DNA from: Haladaptatus sp. R4
GTDB lineage: Archaea; Halobacteriota; Halobacteria; Halobacteriales; Haladaptataceae
Length of the DNA stretch: 64,000 nt
Assembly (NCBI RefSeq): GCF_001625445.1
Contig: NZ_LWHG01000011.1
Span: 310,001-374,000 of the forward strand
Direction of reading: 5' to 3'
Shown here: positions 40,634 to 48,365 of the stretch, in pieces
How positions within the stretch are numbered: the first letter of the stretch is position 1
Layout: every line of letters begins with the position of its first letter
Notes under the pieces: model-generated
The model's input: the letters and a program-made list of their open reading frames with translations, nothing else
What the model was told of the DNA's origin: nothing
The model's database searches: none
Made by a program: the position numbers and the translations under genes

Positions 40634-40878
40634 CGTATTCGCTACTACGCTTCCCCGTAATAAATACCATCCTCTCTTTCCGAACGCGAGAGAATCGGGG
40701 GTCTCCGCGTACAACGCGGCCAAAGCGGTGTCTCTCCTGATTCGATGAGAATCACGTGTCTGCCCGCTACTGTGAGCGAATCGAGGTCTTCCCACCAAAC
40801 GATAACTCTTCTCACCGAACGGTAATTAGCGCTACACTTGGTACATCGACGGTCGTTTCTCGAACTGGAGTAAGACAA

Positions 40879-41430
40879 ATGGTAGAAAACGTCAACACAA
40901 GTCTCCTCGGAAGGGAGGTCTCGTTCGACTTCTCGGGTCCGTGGTCGAGTTACGTGATCGTTCTCACGCGCCTCCTCGTCGGCTGGTGGTTCACCGCCGC
41001 GGGTCTCGAAAAGTTCGCAAATCTCTGGTACGCCCCCGCGGAATCGTTCGACGCGAGCGGATGGCTCATCCACGGTACGACCGCTGCACCGGACTGGCTT
41101 CACGGCTTCCTCGTGTGGGCCGGAAACACGGGATGGCTCCTCGCCTTCGCGAACGTCATGATCCCGCTCGGTGAACTGCTGATCGGTCTCGGTGTGCTTT
41201 TCGGCGTTCTCACCCGCCTCGCGTCGTTTTTCGGCGCGTTCCTGTTGTTCTTCTTCTATCTCGGCGGTGCCGACTTCGCCAACGGCTACGTGACCGGCGA
41301 GTTGCTGGGAATTCTCCTCTTCGTGCAGCTTATCGTGTTCGGCGCCGGTCGAATTTGGGGACTCGACGCCATCATCGAGGGAACTGACTTCGTGAACGAC
41401 CACACGTGGATGCGGTACCTGCTCGGCTAA
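40879..41430 (+). CDS. DoxX/DoxD-family membrane protein
   Basis: A 183-residue protein with four to five helices: YVIVLTRLLVGWWFTAAGLE, NTGWLLAFANVMIPLGELLIG and LGVLFGVLTRLASFFGAFLL. It matches the DoxX/TQO small-subunit family (thiosulfate:quinone oxidoreductase DoxD and relatives), which touches quinone-linked sulfur oxidation or thiol redox control. The next gene, a two-helix protein, follows 14 nt later. The ATG at 40879 places the first helix correctly. Confidence 0.85.
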   Translation: MVENVNTSLLGREVSFDFSGPWSSYVIVLTRLLVGWWFTAAGLEKFANLWYAPAESFDASGWLIHGTTAAPDWLHGFLVWAGNTGWLLAFANVMIPLGELLIGLGVLFGVLTRLASFFGAFLLFFFYLGGADFANGYVTGELLGILLFVQLIVFGAGRIWGLDAIIEGTDFVNDHTWMRYLLG

Positions 41431-41444
41431 GGAGGCGACAAGAC

Positions 41445-41759
41445 ATGACAACAACACACTCGGAACTCGGTATCGTTGATAAGATTGCAATGGTCCTCGG
41501 CGGCGGGCTCATCCTGCTCGGAACGGTCGTGTTAGGGTTCATCGATACCTTCCTCGGGGACCCTTCCGCGATTGCGACGACGAACGACGCGGGACAGGTC
41601 GTCACGACCCCCGCGTTCCCAGTTGAGGTTCGCGGAACGATCATCGCCCTCGGACTCGTCGTGTTCATGCTGTACGCGGTTTACAAACTATTCACGGTGA
41701 TCACTTCGCCGGAGGCGAGGCACACGCCCGAACGGAGCGCCTCAACCGGACATCACTGA
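41445..41759 (+). CDS. two-helix membrane protein, partner of DoxX
   Basis: A 104-residue protein with helices at about 16-38 (AMVLGGGLILLGTVVLGFI) and 67-89 (GTIIALGLVVFMLYAVYKLF) and an outside loop between. A GGAGG (41431-41435) 9 nt before the ATG suggests translation coupled to doxX. I cannot name the family. Its place next to DoxX suggests a subunit or assembly partner. Confidence 0.75.
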   Translation: MTTTHSELGIVDKIAMVLGGGLILLGTVVLGFIDTFLGDPSAIATTNDAGQVVTTPAFPVEVRGTIIALGLVVFMLYAVYKLFTVITSPEARHTPERSASTGHH

Positions 41760-41932
41760 TCCCGGTTCGGGAGTTTCAACGACCGCTTCGAAGGATAATC
41801 GTGCTTTTCGTCCGGAGTCGCTTACCATCAGCGTCCCGCTACCGACCACGTCACGTCGAAGCGCCGCGAACGTGCGAGTGGACGCGAAATCGCGCGTCCG
41901 TCGCCCATCGCTGACGGGACGATTCGAACCAG

Positions 41933-41940
41933 TATATAAA
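41933..41940 (+). promoter_or_regulatory. TATA box of the wHTH gene at 41995
   Basis: TATATAAA at 41933-41940 is a strong archaeal TATA box 54-61 nt before the ATG, implying a 5' leader of about 30 nt. That differs from the mostly leaderless genes nearby. A GTTAATTG at 41961-41968 is within the leader and could be regulatory. Confidence 0.45.
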
Positions 41941-41994
41941 GTACCCCGAGTACTGTGGCTGTTAATTGTTCCTCCAAGCACGTGATCGAATAGT

Positions 41995-42411
41995 ATGAGT
42001 CAATCACAGAACGTCGTCGGTGCGGTTGAAACGTTCGAGCAGTCGCCGAAGCGACGGACGGTAGTCGAAAACGAGGACGCCGTTCGAGATCTCCTCACCG
42101 TACTCAACACGTCGGACTGTCAGGACATTCTCGATGCGACCAGCAACGAAGCGCTTTCGGCAAGCGAGATTTCGAACCGATGTGGATTGCCGCTCTCGAC
42201 CACGTACCGCAAACTCAACCTGCTCGCGGACGACGGACTACTCGAAGAACGCGTGCGGATCAGCGGGGCCGGAAAACACGTGAGCGAGTACGTCCGAATC
42301 GTCGATAACGTGGTCATCTCGATGTCTCCCGAGGGGACGTTCGAACTACACATCTCACAGCACGAGGGACCCAAATCACACACCGGCTTTGGGTTCGGGA
42401 TGGAGGACTGA
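41995..42411 (+). CDS. winged-helix transcriptional regulator
   Basis: A 138-residue protein with a wHTH core: LLTVLNTSDCQDILDATSNE, SASEISNRCGLPLSTTYRKL and DDGLLEERVRI, followed by a beta-rich C-terminus (VVISMSPEGTFELHIS). It resembles TrmB/ArsR-like small haloarchaeal regulators; the effector is unknown. The next small ORF starts 5 nt after its stop and the SCO operon follows, so it may regulate the copper/thiol block. Confidence 0.8.
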   Translation: MSQSQNVVGAVETFEQSPKRRTVVENEDAVRDLLTVLNTSDCQDILDATSNEALSASEISNRCGLPLSTTYRKLNLLADDGLLEERVRISGAGKHVSEYVRIVDNVVISMSPEGTFELHISQHEGPKSHTGFGFGMED

Positions 42412-42416
42412 TCGTG

Positions 42417-42617
42417 ATGAACCGAACCGAACGAACCGAGCATTTCGCGTCGCTGTTCGAGTCCATCACCGGAGAACCGACGATTACCGAACCACAGCAG
42501 ACCGATATTCCTATTCGGTTGGACGAGTCCGGGGAGGAGGAAACGATATCCCAGTATCTCGCAACCGCGGGGGCACACGAGTTCGATGACGTCATCAACG
42601 AACCGGATACGTACTGA
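42417..42617 (+). CDS. 66-residue acidic small protein
   Basis: MNRTERTEHFASLFES then ITGEPTITEPQQTDIPIR: a helical N-terminus and an acidic C-terminus (HEFDDVINEPDTY). It is placed 5 nt after the wHTH gene, so probably in one transcript. It has no signal, membrane helix or cysteine. I do not recognise the family; it could be an antagonist or partner of the regulator. A GTG at 42414 is an alternative start. Confidence 0.6.
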   Translation: MNRTERTEHFASLFESITGEPTITEPQQTDIPIRLDESGEEETISQYLATAGAHEFDDVINEPDTY

Positions 42618-42765
42618 ACTCCGATGGCCTGTGCCGACGATCCAGTCGCTCTCATGCGGTTCTACTGCGATACGTGATTTCTCCGGGACGATTCCGAACG
42701 CTCATCGCTCGGCCTTCGATGATTGAACCAGATTGCCTTTCATACTCCGGTTACAAACCTCGGCT

Positions 42766-43437
42766 ATGAACCGACGGGGATATCTCCGTTCACTTTCGGC
42801 GACAGGAATCGCGGTCACGGCGGCCGGTTGTTTGGGGTCGTTCGGCGGTGACTCGCATCCGAACGTCACGATGAGCAAACCCGACGTGAATTACGACGTT
42901 TCGAAGCTTCCGTATCCCGCGTGGAATCAGCAAATCCCCGATTTGACGATTCCGGCACCGCTCGAAGAAAAGAAAATATCGCTCCGTGATGTGAACAAAC
43001 CGAGTCTCATCACGTTCATCTATACGCACTGTAAGACGATCTGTCCGGTGCTCGTCTCGACGCTCAGAAACGTCCAGACACACGCACAGCAGAACGGATA
43101 CGCCTCGGACGTCGCCTTCCTGCCGATTTCGTTCGACCCGCAGCGTGACGATGCCCAACGGTTGAAGAAATATTCGAAACAGATGAACATCGATCAGTCC
43201 ATCGACGACTGGCACTTCCTTCGCCCGCAGTCGAAGAAACGGGCGAAAACTATCGTCACGGACGATTTCGGCGTCCATTTCGAACGAACGAAGCAAAAAT
43301 CCAAGGACAAATACATGTTCACCCACTCGGCGCTCGTCCTACTGGCCAACGAGAAGGGCTACGTCGAGCGCTCGTACCGTGGACAGAGTCCGCCGCAGAA
43401 ACAGATCATCGACGATCTCGAAAAAGTTCGAGGATGA
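42766..43437 (+). CDS. SCO1/SenC copper-binding lipoprotein
   Basis: A 223-residue exported protein. The leader MNRRGYLRSLSATGI ends in a lipobox AAGC. The thioredoxin-like core carries the copper site: C-x-x-x-C in FIYTHCKTICPVL and the His in MFTHSALVLL. SCO delivers copper to the CuA site of cytochrome oxidase and keeps its cysteines reduced. It is the first gene of sco-tlpA-ccdA. The ATG at 42766 keeps the double Arg near the N-terminus; the upstream ATG at 42733 is rejected. Confidence 0.88.
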   Translation: MNRRGYLRSLSATGIAVTAAGCLGSFGGDSHPNVTMSKPDVNYDVSKLPYPAWNQQIPDLTIPAPLEEKKISLRDVNKPSLITFIYTHCKTICPVLVSTLRNVQTHAQQNGYASDVAFLPISFDPQRDDAQRLKKYSKQMNIDQSIDDWHFLRPQSKKRAKTIVTDDFGVHFERTKQKSKDKYMFTHSALVLLANEKGYVERSYRGQSPPQKQIIDDLEKVRG

Positions 43438-43964
43438 ACCGACGTCGTCTCCTCACCGGAATCGCCGGACTCGGCATTACCGGCGGCAGTGCGTGGATCG
43501 CGCTGAACGGCCTTTCGGGTGACGACGGCGGATTGCCGAGGAAGGTCACGACGATGCGTGCACCGGGTTCCGAATCCGGGTCGGTGCGGGTTCCGGTTTC
43601 GGACACCGTCACCGTTATCGACCTCTTTGCGACGTGGTGTTCGCCGTGTGCAAAGCAGATGCGGGCGCTCACGAAAGCACACGACGAGTACGGTGACGAC
43701 GTCCGGTTCGTCTCGATAACGAACGAGCGAATCGGCGGGACGCTGACGAAGGGTGACGTTCGCTCGTGGTGGAAAAAACACGACGGTCAGTGGACGCTCG
43801 GTCTCGACCCGGACAGCGAGATTATGTCCTCGTTGAACGCGGGCGGTCTCCCGTTCCTCGCGGTCGCGGATGCGGACGGCACCATCGTCTGGTCGGATCG
43901 CGGTGTGGCCAGCATCGATACGCTGCGCTCAAAAATCGAGGCGGCAAAGAAACAGAGTAAATAG
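43434..43964 (+). CDS. TlpA/ResA-like membrane-anchored thioredoxin
   Basis: A 176-residue protein with an N-terminal export signal or anchor (MNRRRLLTGIAGLGITGGSA) and a thioredoxin domain with the C-x-x-C in FATWCSPCAKQMRAL and cis-Pro in AGGLPFLAVAD. It reduces disulfides outside the membrane, for example in SCO or apocytochrome c. It overlaps the sco stop by 4 nt (ATGA), so translation is coupled. Confidence 0.9.
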   Translation: MNRRRLLTGIAGLGITGGSAWIALNGLSGDDGGLPRKVTTMRAPGSESGSVRVPVSDTVTVIDLFATWCSPCAKQMRALTKAHDEYGDDVRFVSITNERIGGTLTKGDVRSWWKKHDGQWTLGLDPDSEIMSSLNAGGLPFLAVADADGTIVWSDRGVASIDTLRSKIEAAKKQSK

Positions 43965-43974
43965 GGTAGATGAG

Positions 43975-44640
43975 ATGAGCTCCTCGACACTCCTTCCGAC
44001 GATTGCTTTCGCGGCGAGCGCGGGAATCGCGACGTTTTTCGCCCCGTGCGCGTTTCCCTTGCTTCCCGGCTACATCGGCTACTACCTCCAACACCGCGAC
44101 GAGGAGTCCGTTTCGTCGGTGCTCCTTCCGGCCATGGGTGCCGCGCTCGGGGCGCTCGTCACGCTCGGCGTCGTCGGTATCGCCGTCTTCGCCGCCGGTG
44201 GTGAACTCGTCCGATACCTCCAGTGGTTCGAACCCCTCGCCGGGGTCGTCCTCCTCGTCGTGGGAGTGCTCGTGCTCGTCGGCAAGCAACCGACGATTCG
44301 CGTCCCGCTACCGGAACGACCCGCATCCACCACCGGATTCGTCCTCTTCGGCGGCGGGTACGCTCTCGCCGCCGCCGGTTGCGTGGCACCGGTCTTCCTC
44401 GGCGTCGTCACACAGACGTTGACGCTCCCGCTCACGGGCCGCGTCCTCTCGTTCGGAAGCTACGCTTTGGGCGTCGTCGTCCCGCTGAGCGGCGTGACGC
44501 TGCTGATGGCGGCGGGCGTCGATTGGTGGCGGGAACTGGGGAAGTACTCCTACACCCTCGAACGCGCCGCGGGCGGATTGATGATTCTGGCCGGTCTCGG
44601 CCAACTGTACCTCTCGTTCGTCGTGCTCAACGCGTTTTAA
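43975..44640 (+). CDS. CcdA/DsbD-like thiol electron transporter
   Basis: A 221-residue membrane protein with six helices. The redox cysteines are in FFAPCAFPLLPGY (helix 1) and AAGCVAPVFLG (helix 4), each next to a proline, as in CcdA. It carries electrons from cytoplasmic thioredoxin to the outside TlpA and SCO proteins. It is 10 nt downstream of tlpA, the last gene of the operon. Confidence 0.9.
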   Translation: MSSSTLLPTIAFAASAGIATFFAPCAFPLLPGYIGYYLQHRDEESVSSVLLPAMGAALGALVTLGVVGIAVFAAGGELVRYLQWFEPLAGVVLLVVGVLVLVGKQPTIRVPLPERPASTTGFVLFGGGYALAAAGCVAPVFLGVVTQTLTLPLTGRVLSFGSYALGVVVPLSGVTLLMAAGVDWWRELGKYSYTLERAAGGLMILAGLGQLYLSFVVLNAF

Positions 44641-44699
44641 GCCGGAACGAGGTATCGATCCGTTCGCGTGTGTATCAGGGCCACACCGTTTGACGAGTT

Positions 44700-44990
44700 G
44701 TGGCCACGTCCCCGTCGAAGTGCGGTGCAGAAACATCCGAAGTCGTGCTCGAATTCCCCGTGACTCCGAGTAAACTTTTCCTCAATATAGCAAGAACGGT
44801 GAGCCATGGAAAATTCACCTTACGAGCCGGGCAGTCCGCGGGGGAGACGAGGGACGGCGTAGAGCGGTCCACGAAGGACGAAATCGTCGCGTTCACCGAC
44901 GTATCGACGAAAAACACGTTCATCAACTACTACGAGACCGATCATCACTCACAGGACGTACTAGCACTCGACTACACCTATGACGTGTGA
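44700..44990 (+). CDS. hypothetical protein (weakly supported)
   Basis: A 96-codon frame starting at GTG 44700, with reasonable haloarchaeal codon bias in its second half (KDEIVAFTDVSTKNTFINYY, DVLALDYTYDV). A weaker frame exists on the other strand. I do not recognise any domain. It lies in the gap between ccdA and the nickel permease gene; the rest of that gap shows nothing. Confidence 0.35.
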   Translation: MATSPSKCGAETSEVVLEFPVTPSKLFLNIARTVSHGKFTLRAGQSAGETRDGVERSTKDEIVAFTDVSTKNTFINYYETDHHSQDVLALDYTYDV

Positions 44991-45038
44991 ACGATCCGTG
45001 TCGTCCGACATAAATATCCGATCCTCGATCAACCAGTG

Positions 45039-46082
45039 ATGATGCTATCACGAGTCTCGAACCTCGATTTCTCCGAACGGCTCCGGATCGGCGGGCTGTT
45101 CGGTGTCGTCGCGCTCATGCACCTCGTCGGATGGGGCGTCCTCTTCCTCGTCGCGCCCGACAACCCGACACTCCTCGGAACCGGTGTTCTCGCGTACAGC
45201 CTCGGACTTCGCCACGCGTTCGACGCCGACCACATCGTCGCTATCGACAACACCACGCGTGCCGCGCTACAGGACGGGCGCCGACACGTCGGCGTCGGTT
45301 TCTTCTTCTCGCTCGGCCATTCCACGGTCGTCGCCGCGATGGCGCTCGCGCTCGCCGTCGCAACCGACACCGCTCGGACGGCGCTTCCGTCGCTCGAAAC
45401 CGTCGGTGGGTTCATCGGTACGCTCGTCTCCGGGAGTTTCCTCTATGCTACCGGGCTGCTCAATCTTCTCGTCCTCGTCGACCTCTTCCGGGTCTTCCTC
45501 CGGATGCGCGACGGCGACCACGACCCCGAGGGGCTCGAAGCAAAATTCCGGAAACGTGGCTTCGTCAACCGGTTCGCTGGCCGGTACTTCGATGCCGTGC
45601 GCCGAAGCTGGCACGTCTACCCGCTCGGCGTACTGTTCGGTCTCGGCTTCGACACTGCGTCCGAGGTTGCGCTGCTCGCGATTGCGGCCGGAGCGGCGTC
45701 CGACGGCCTGTCACCGACTGCCATCGCCGTCCTTCCGCTCCTCTTCGCGGCGGGGATGTCGCTCCTCGACACGGCTGACGGTGCGTTCATGCTCTACGCC
45801 TACGACTGGGCGTTCTCCACGCCACTCAGGAAAATCTACTACAATCTCACCGTCACCGGCGTTTCGGTTGCCGTCGCACTCTTCATCGGTACGGTCGAAC
45901 TCCTCCAAGTCCTCGCAAGTGGTCTCGACCTCCGAGGCGGCCTCTGGACTGCTGCCCGGTCCATCGACACCGGAAACGTCGGCTACGCCATCGTCGCTCT
46001 CTTCGTCTTCGCGTGGCTCGCATCCTACCTCTTCTGGCGAATCGGCAACATCGAAGAACGGTGGAGTGCCGAGTCATCGTAG
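45039..46082 (+). CDS. NiCoT-family nickel/cobalt permease
   Basis: A 347-residue membrane protein with eight helices. The metal-recognition motif in helix 2, SLGLRHAFDADHIVAIDN (H-A-x-D-A-D-H), is exact; helix 3 has FFFSLGHSTVV, and later helices have GLGFDTASEVALLAIA and LPLLFAAGMSLLDTADG. It imports Ni2+ or Co2+ using the proton gradient, as for urease, hydrogenase or cobalamin. Starts at 45036 (GTG), 45039 and 45042 are equivalent. Confidence 0.92.
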   Translation: MMLSRVSNLDFSERLRIGGLFGVVALMHLVGWGVLFLVAPDNPTLLGTGVLAYSLGLRHAFDADHIVAIDNTTRAALQDGRRHVGVGFFFSLGHSTVVAAMALALAVATDTARTALPSLETVGGFIGTLVSGSFLYATGLLNLLVLVDLFRVFLRMRDGDHDPEGLEAKFRKRGFVNRFAGRYFDAVRRSWHVYPLGVLFGLGFDTASEVALLAIAAGAASDGLSPTAIAVLPLLFAAGMSLLDTADGAFMLYAYDWAFSTPLRKIYYNLTVTGVSVAVALFIGTVELLQVLASGLDLRGGLWTAARSIDTGNVGYAIVALFVFAWLASYLFWRIGNIEERWSAESS

Positions 46083-46142
46083 CCCTCGACTCGGCGCACT
46101 GACGACCATCCGTTCGACGGGTTCGTAATAATCGACTCGGTT

Positions 46143-46862
46143 CTACAGCACCGAATATCCGTGACCGGGGTCGATCGAATCGAGATACGAGTAGGGCGTT
46201 CCGTCCTCCGACGTTTTCCGCTTCACACCGAACGGGTAGCTCCCGTCCACTTCTATCTCGTCGTAGATTTCCGACGAACTCAGGTACGGAATTTCGATAG
46301 TCGTCTTCCCGAACGCATGCTTCAGTTCGACGTATCTGCTGTCTTCGTCCGGCGAAATCGTCCCAAAGCGCCCGTCCGTGGGTTTCTCCTTTTTCTCCGC
46401 GACCGTTCCGTCGCGGACGACCCGATGAAAACTCCCGATGGAATCGGTGATGGTGGTGGCGAGGATGACGAAGTCGTCTATCTGGACGGTGTTGAACTGG
46501 TCGACCGGAGTCGAATACCACTTCACCGAGCCATCCGCAGGCGCTAACTGTATCCCGTCGTACCCCTCGTGGCGTATCTTCAGATAGTAGCCGATATTCC
46601 CGTATTTTCGCCCCAACTTCCCCCGCAACTCCTCGTCGAGCACGAAACCTGGTCCGATAGAACGTCCGTGAAGGACGGAGCCGACCGATGGACCATCGCC
46701 GTCATCCGTCACACTCAGGAGTGGCGTCTGTCCACCACCGGACTTCCCCACCACTGACCGCTCGATGATCTTCCCTTTCGGCGGTGGGAGGGGATGGCTG
46801 CAACCGGAGACGAGTGAGAGACCCCCCAGCGCGAAGAGACGATTGAATGACCGCCGATTCAT
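46143..46862 (-). CDS. hypothetical exported lipoprotein
   Basis: A 239-residue protein. MNRRSFNRLFALGGLSLVSGC is a leader with a twin Arg and lipobox (VSGC), followed by a beta-rich domain (GNIGYYLKIRHEGYDGIQLA; VQIDDFVILATTITDSIGSF). I cannot identify the fold. A longer upstream frame to 46973 is out of character. The region is slightly AT-richer than average, suggesting acquisition. Confidence 0.7.
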   Translation of the reverse strand: MNRRSFNRLFALGGLSLVSGCSHPLPPPKGKIIERSVVGKSGGGQTPLLSVTDDGDGPSVGSVLHGRSIGPGFVLDEELRGKLGRKYGNIGYYLKIRHEGYDGIQLAPADGSVKWYSTPVDQFNTVQIDDFVILATTITDSIGSFHRVVRDGTVAEKKEKPTDGRFGTISPDEDSRYVELKHAFGKTTIEIPYLSSSEIYDEIEVDGSYPFGVKRKTSEDGTPYSYLDSIDPGHGYSVL

Positions 46863-47225
46863 ACGAAAGTAAAGACCGTTCTCGATGAAGAAAGTAGTGA
46901 TAACTGCAATGGATTTCAACTGTGGGAGTTCGACGCTCGGGATCGAAATTATTCGCGCCGCGCACGATTTCATATAGCAATATGAGATTCACCATCCGTG
47001 ACGTTGGCCGTTCTAACGACAATGAAATACACCACAAACTCCCTTCTAAACCTCTGTAATGGCTGTTCTTGGCAGTGTGGTGATTGTGTGACCATCCCCG
47101 AAGAACGTTGACTCCCGGTTCGCTAATTTCGACTGCCGGAATCGGGTCGGACGAGAACGACTTTTAAACGGGCTTTCAGAGCAGCACCGTGCTCTTGTCG
47201 TCGGGACACCAATCGATATTCAACG
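46863..47225. other. 363-bp intergenic region
   Basis: Between the divergent lipoprotein and alcohol dehydrogenase genes. TTTTAAA at 47162-47168, about 60 nt before the dehydrogenase start, is a promoter candidate. No gene, RNA or repeat is visible. Confidence 0.45.
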
Positions 47226-48269
47226 ATGCAAGCAGCCATCTATCGCGGCCCGAGCGACATCCGAATCGAAGAAATCTCCGACCCCGCTATCGAGAAATCG
47301 ACGGACGCAATCGTCCGCATCACCCACACCGCCATCTGTGGATCGGACCTCTGGTTCTACCGCGGACACCGCGACTACGAGGAGGGCGCTCCCGTCGGGC
47401 ACGAACCGATGGGAATCGTCGAGGCGGTCGGCGACGACGTCCGTTCGGTCGAACCCGGCGACCGCGTGTTCGCGCCGTTCTCGATTAGCTGTGGGGAGTG
47501 TGAGTTCTGTCGGAAAGGACTCCACACGTCGTGTGCCAACGGCGATGGCTGGGGCGGTGACAACGGCGGCGCACAGGGCGAGAAAGTCCGTGCGACCCAC
47601 GCCGACGGGACGCTCGTTCGCGTCCCCGACGAGTACGCCGACGACGAAGCCGTCCTCGAATCCCTCCTGCCGTTGACGGACGTGATGGGAACGGGACACC
47701 ACGCCGCCGTCAGCGCGGGCGTCGAAGCGGGGGAGACCGCGGTCGTCGTCGGCGACGGCGCGGTCGGACTCTGCGGCGTCCTCGCCGCGAGACGCCTCGG
47801 GGCCGAGCGAATCATCGCGATGGGCCACCACGAGGACCGCCTCGAAATCGCCGAGGAGTTCGGCGCGACCGACGTCGTCTCCGCTCGCGGCGAGGAGGCG
47901 GTCGAGGAAGCGCGCGAACTCACCTACGGTGGTGCGAACCACGTCCTCGAATGCGTCGGCGCGGAATCTTCCATGGAGACCGCCGCCGAAGTCGCCCGCC
48001 CCGGCGGGACCATCGGTTACGTCGGCGTGCCGCAGGGCGTCGAGACGACCGGCTTTCTCGGAACGATGTTCGGGAAGAACGTCTCGCTCAAGGGTGGCGT
48101 CGCGCCGGTTCGGAACTACGCCGACGAACTCATGGCCGACGTGCTACAGGGAACCCCCGATCCATCACCGATCTTCACGAAGACCGTCGGTCTCGACGGC
48201 GTTCCCGAGGGCTATCGAGCGATGGACGAGCGCGACGCGGTGAAGGTCATGGTGCGACTCGACGAGTGA
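47226..48269 (+). CDS. zinc-dependent alcohol dehydrogenase (MDR family)
   Basis: A 347-residue enzyme. Catalytic zinc ligands are C in HTAICGSDLWFYRG and H-E in PVGHEPMGIVE; the structural zinc cysteines are in SCGECEFCRKGLHTSC. The NAD(P) loop is VVGDGAVGLCGVLAA (GxGxxG). It oxidises an alcohol or polyol, for example a threonine- or sugar-type substrate; the exact one is unknown. The ATG at 47226 gives normal length. Confidence 0.9.
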   Translation: MQAAIYRGPSDIRIEEISDPAIEKSTDAIVRITHTAICGSDLWFYRGHRDYEEGAPVGHEPMGIVEAVGDDVRSVEPGDRVFAPFSISCGECEFCRKGLHTSCANGDGWGGDNGGAQGEKVRATHADGTLVRVPDEYADDEAVLESLLPLTDVMGTGHHAAVSAGVEAGETAVVVGDGAVGLCGVLAARRLGAERIIAMGHHEDRLEIAEEFGATDVVSARGEEAVEEARELTYGGANHVLECVGAESSMETAAEVARPGGTIGYVGVPQGVETTGFLGTMFGKNVSLKGGVAPVRNYADELMADVLQGTPDPSPIFTKTVGLDGVPEGYRAMDERDAVKVMVRLDE

Positions 48270-48365
48270 CCGGTAACGACACGAACCGGGAGAAATGATT
48301 CGTCCCCAACGGATTGGGATTCGTCTCATCGACGATACCAACCGACGAAAACTGTCCGTCGAATC

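Noticed and set aside
41915-41935. GATTCGAACC, which resembles the T-loop of a tRNA on the minus strand
   Set aside because: The flanking bases do not form a T-stem, and no acceptor or anticodon arm can be drawn around it.
41742-41981. A 79-codon minus-strand frame between the DoxX partner and the wHTH gene
   Set aside because: It runs through the strong TATA box of the wHTH gene and has no coherent features.
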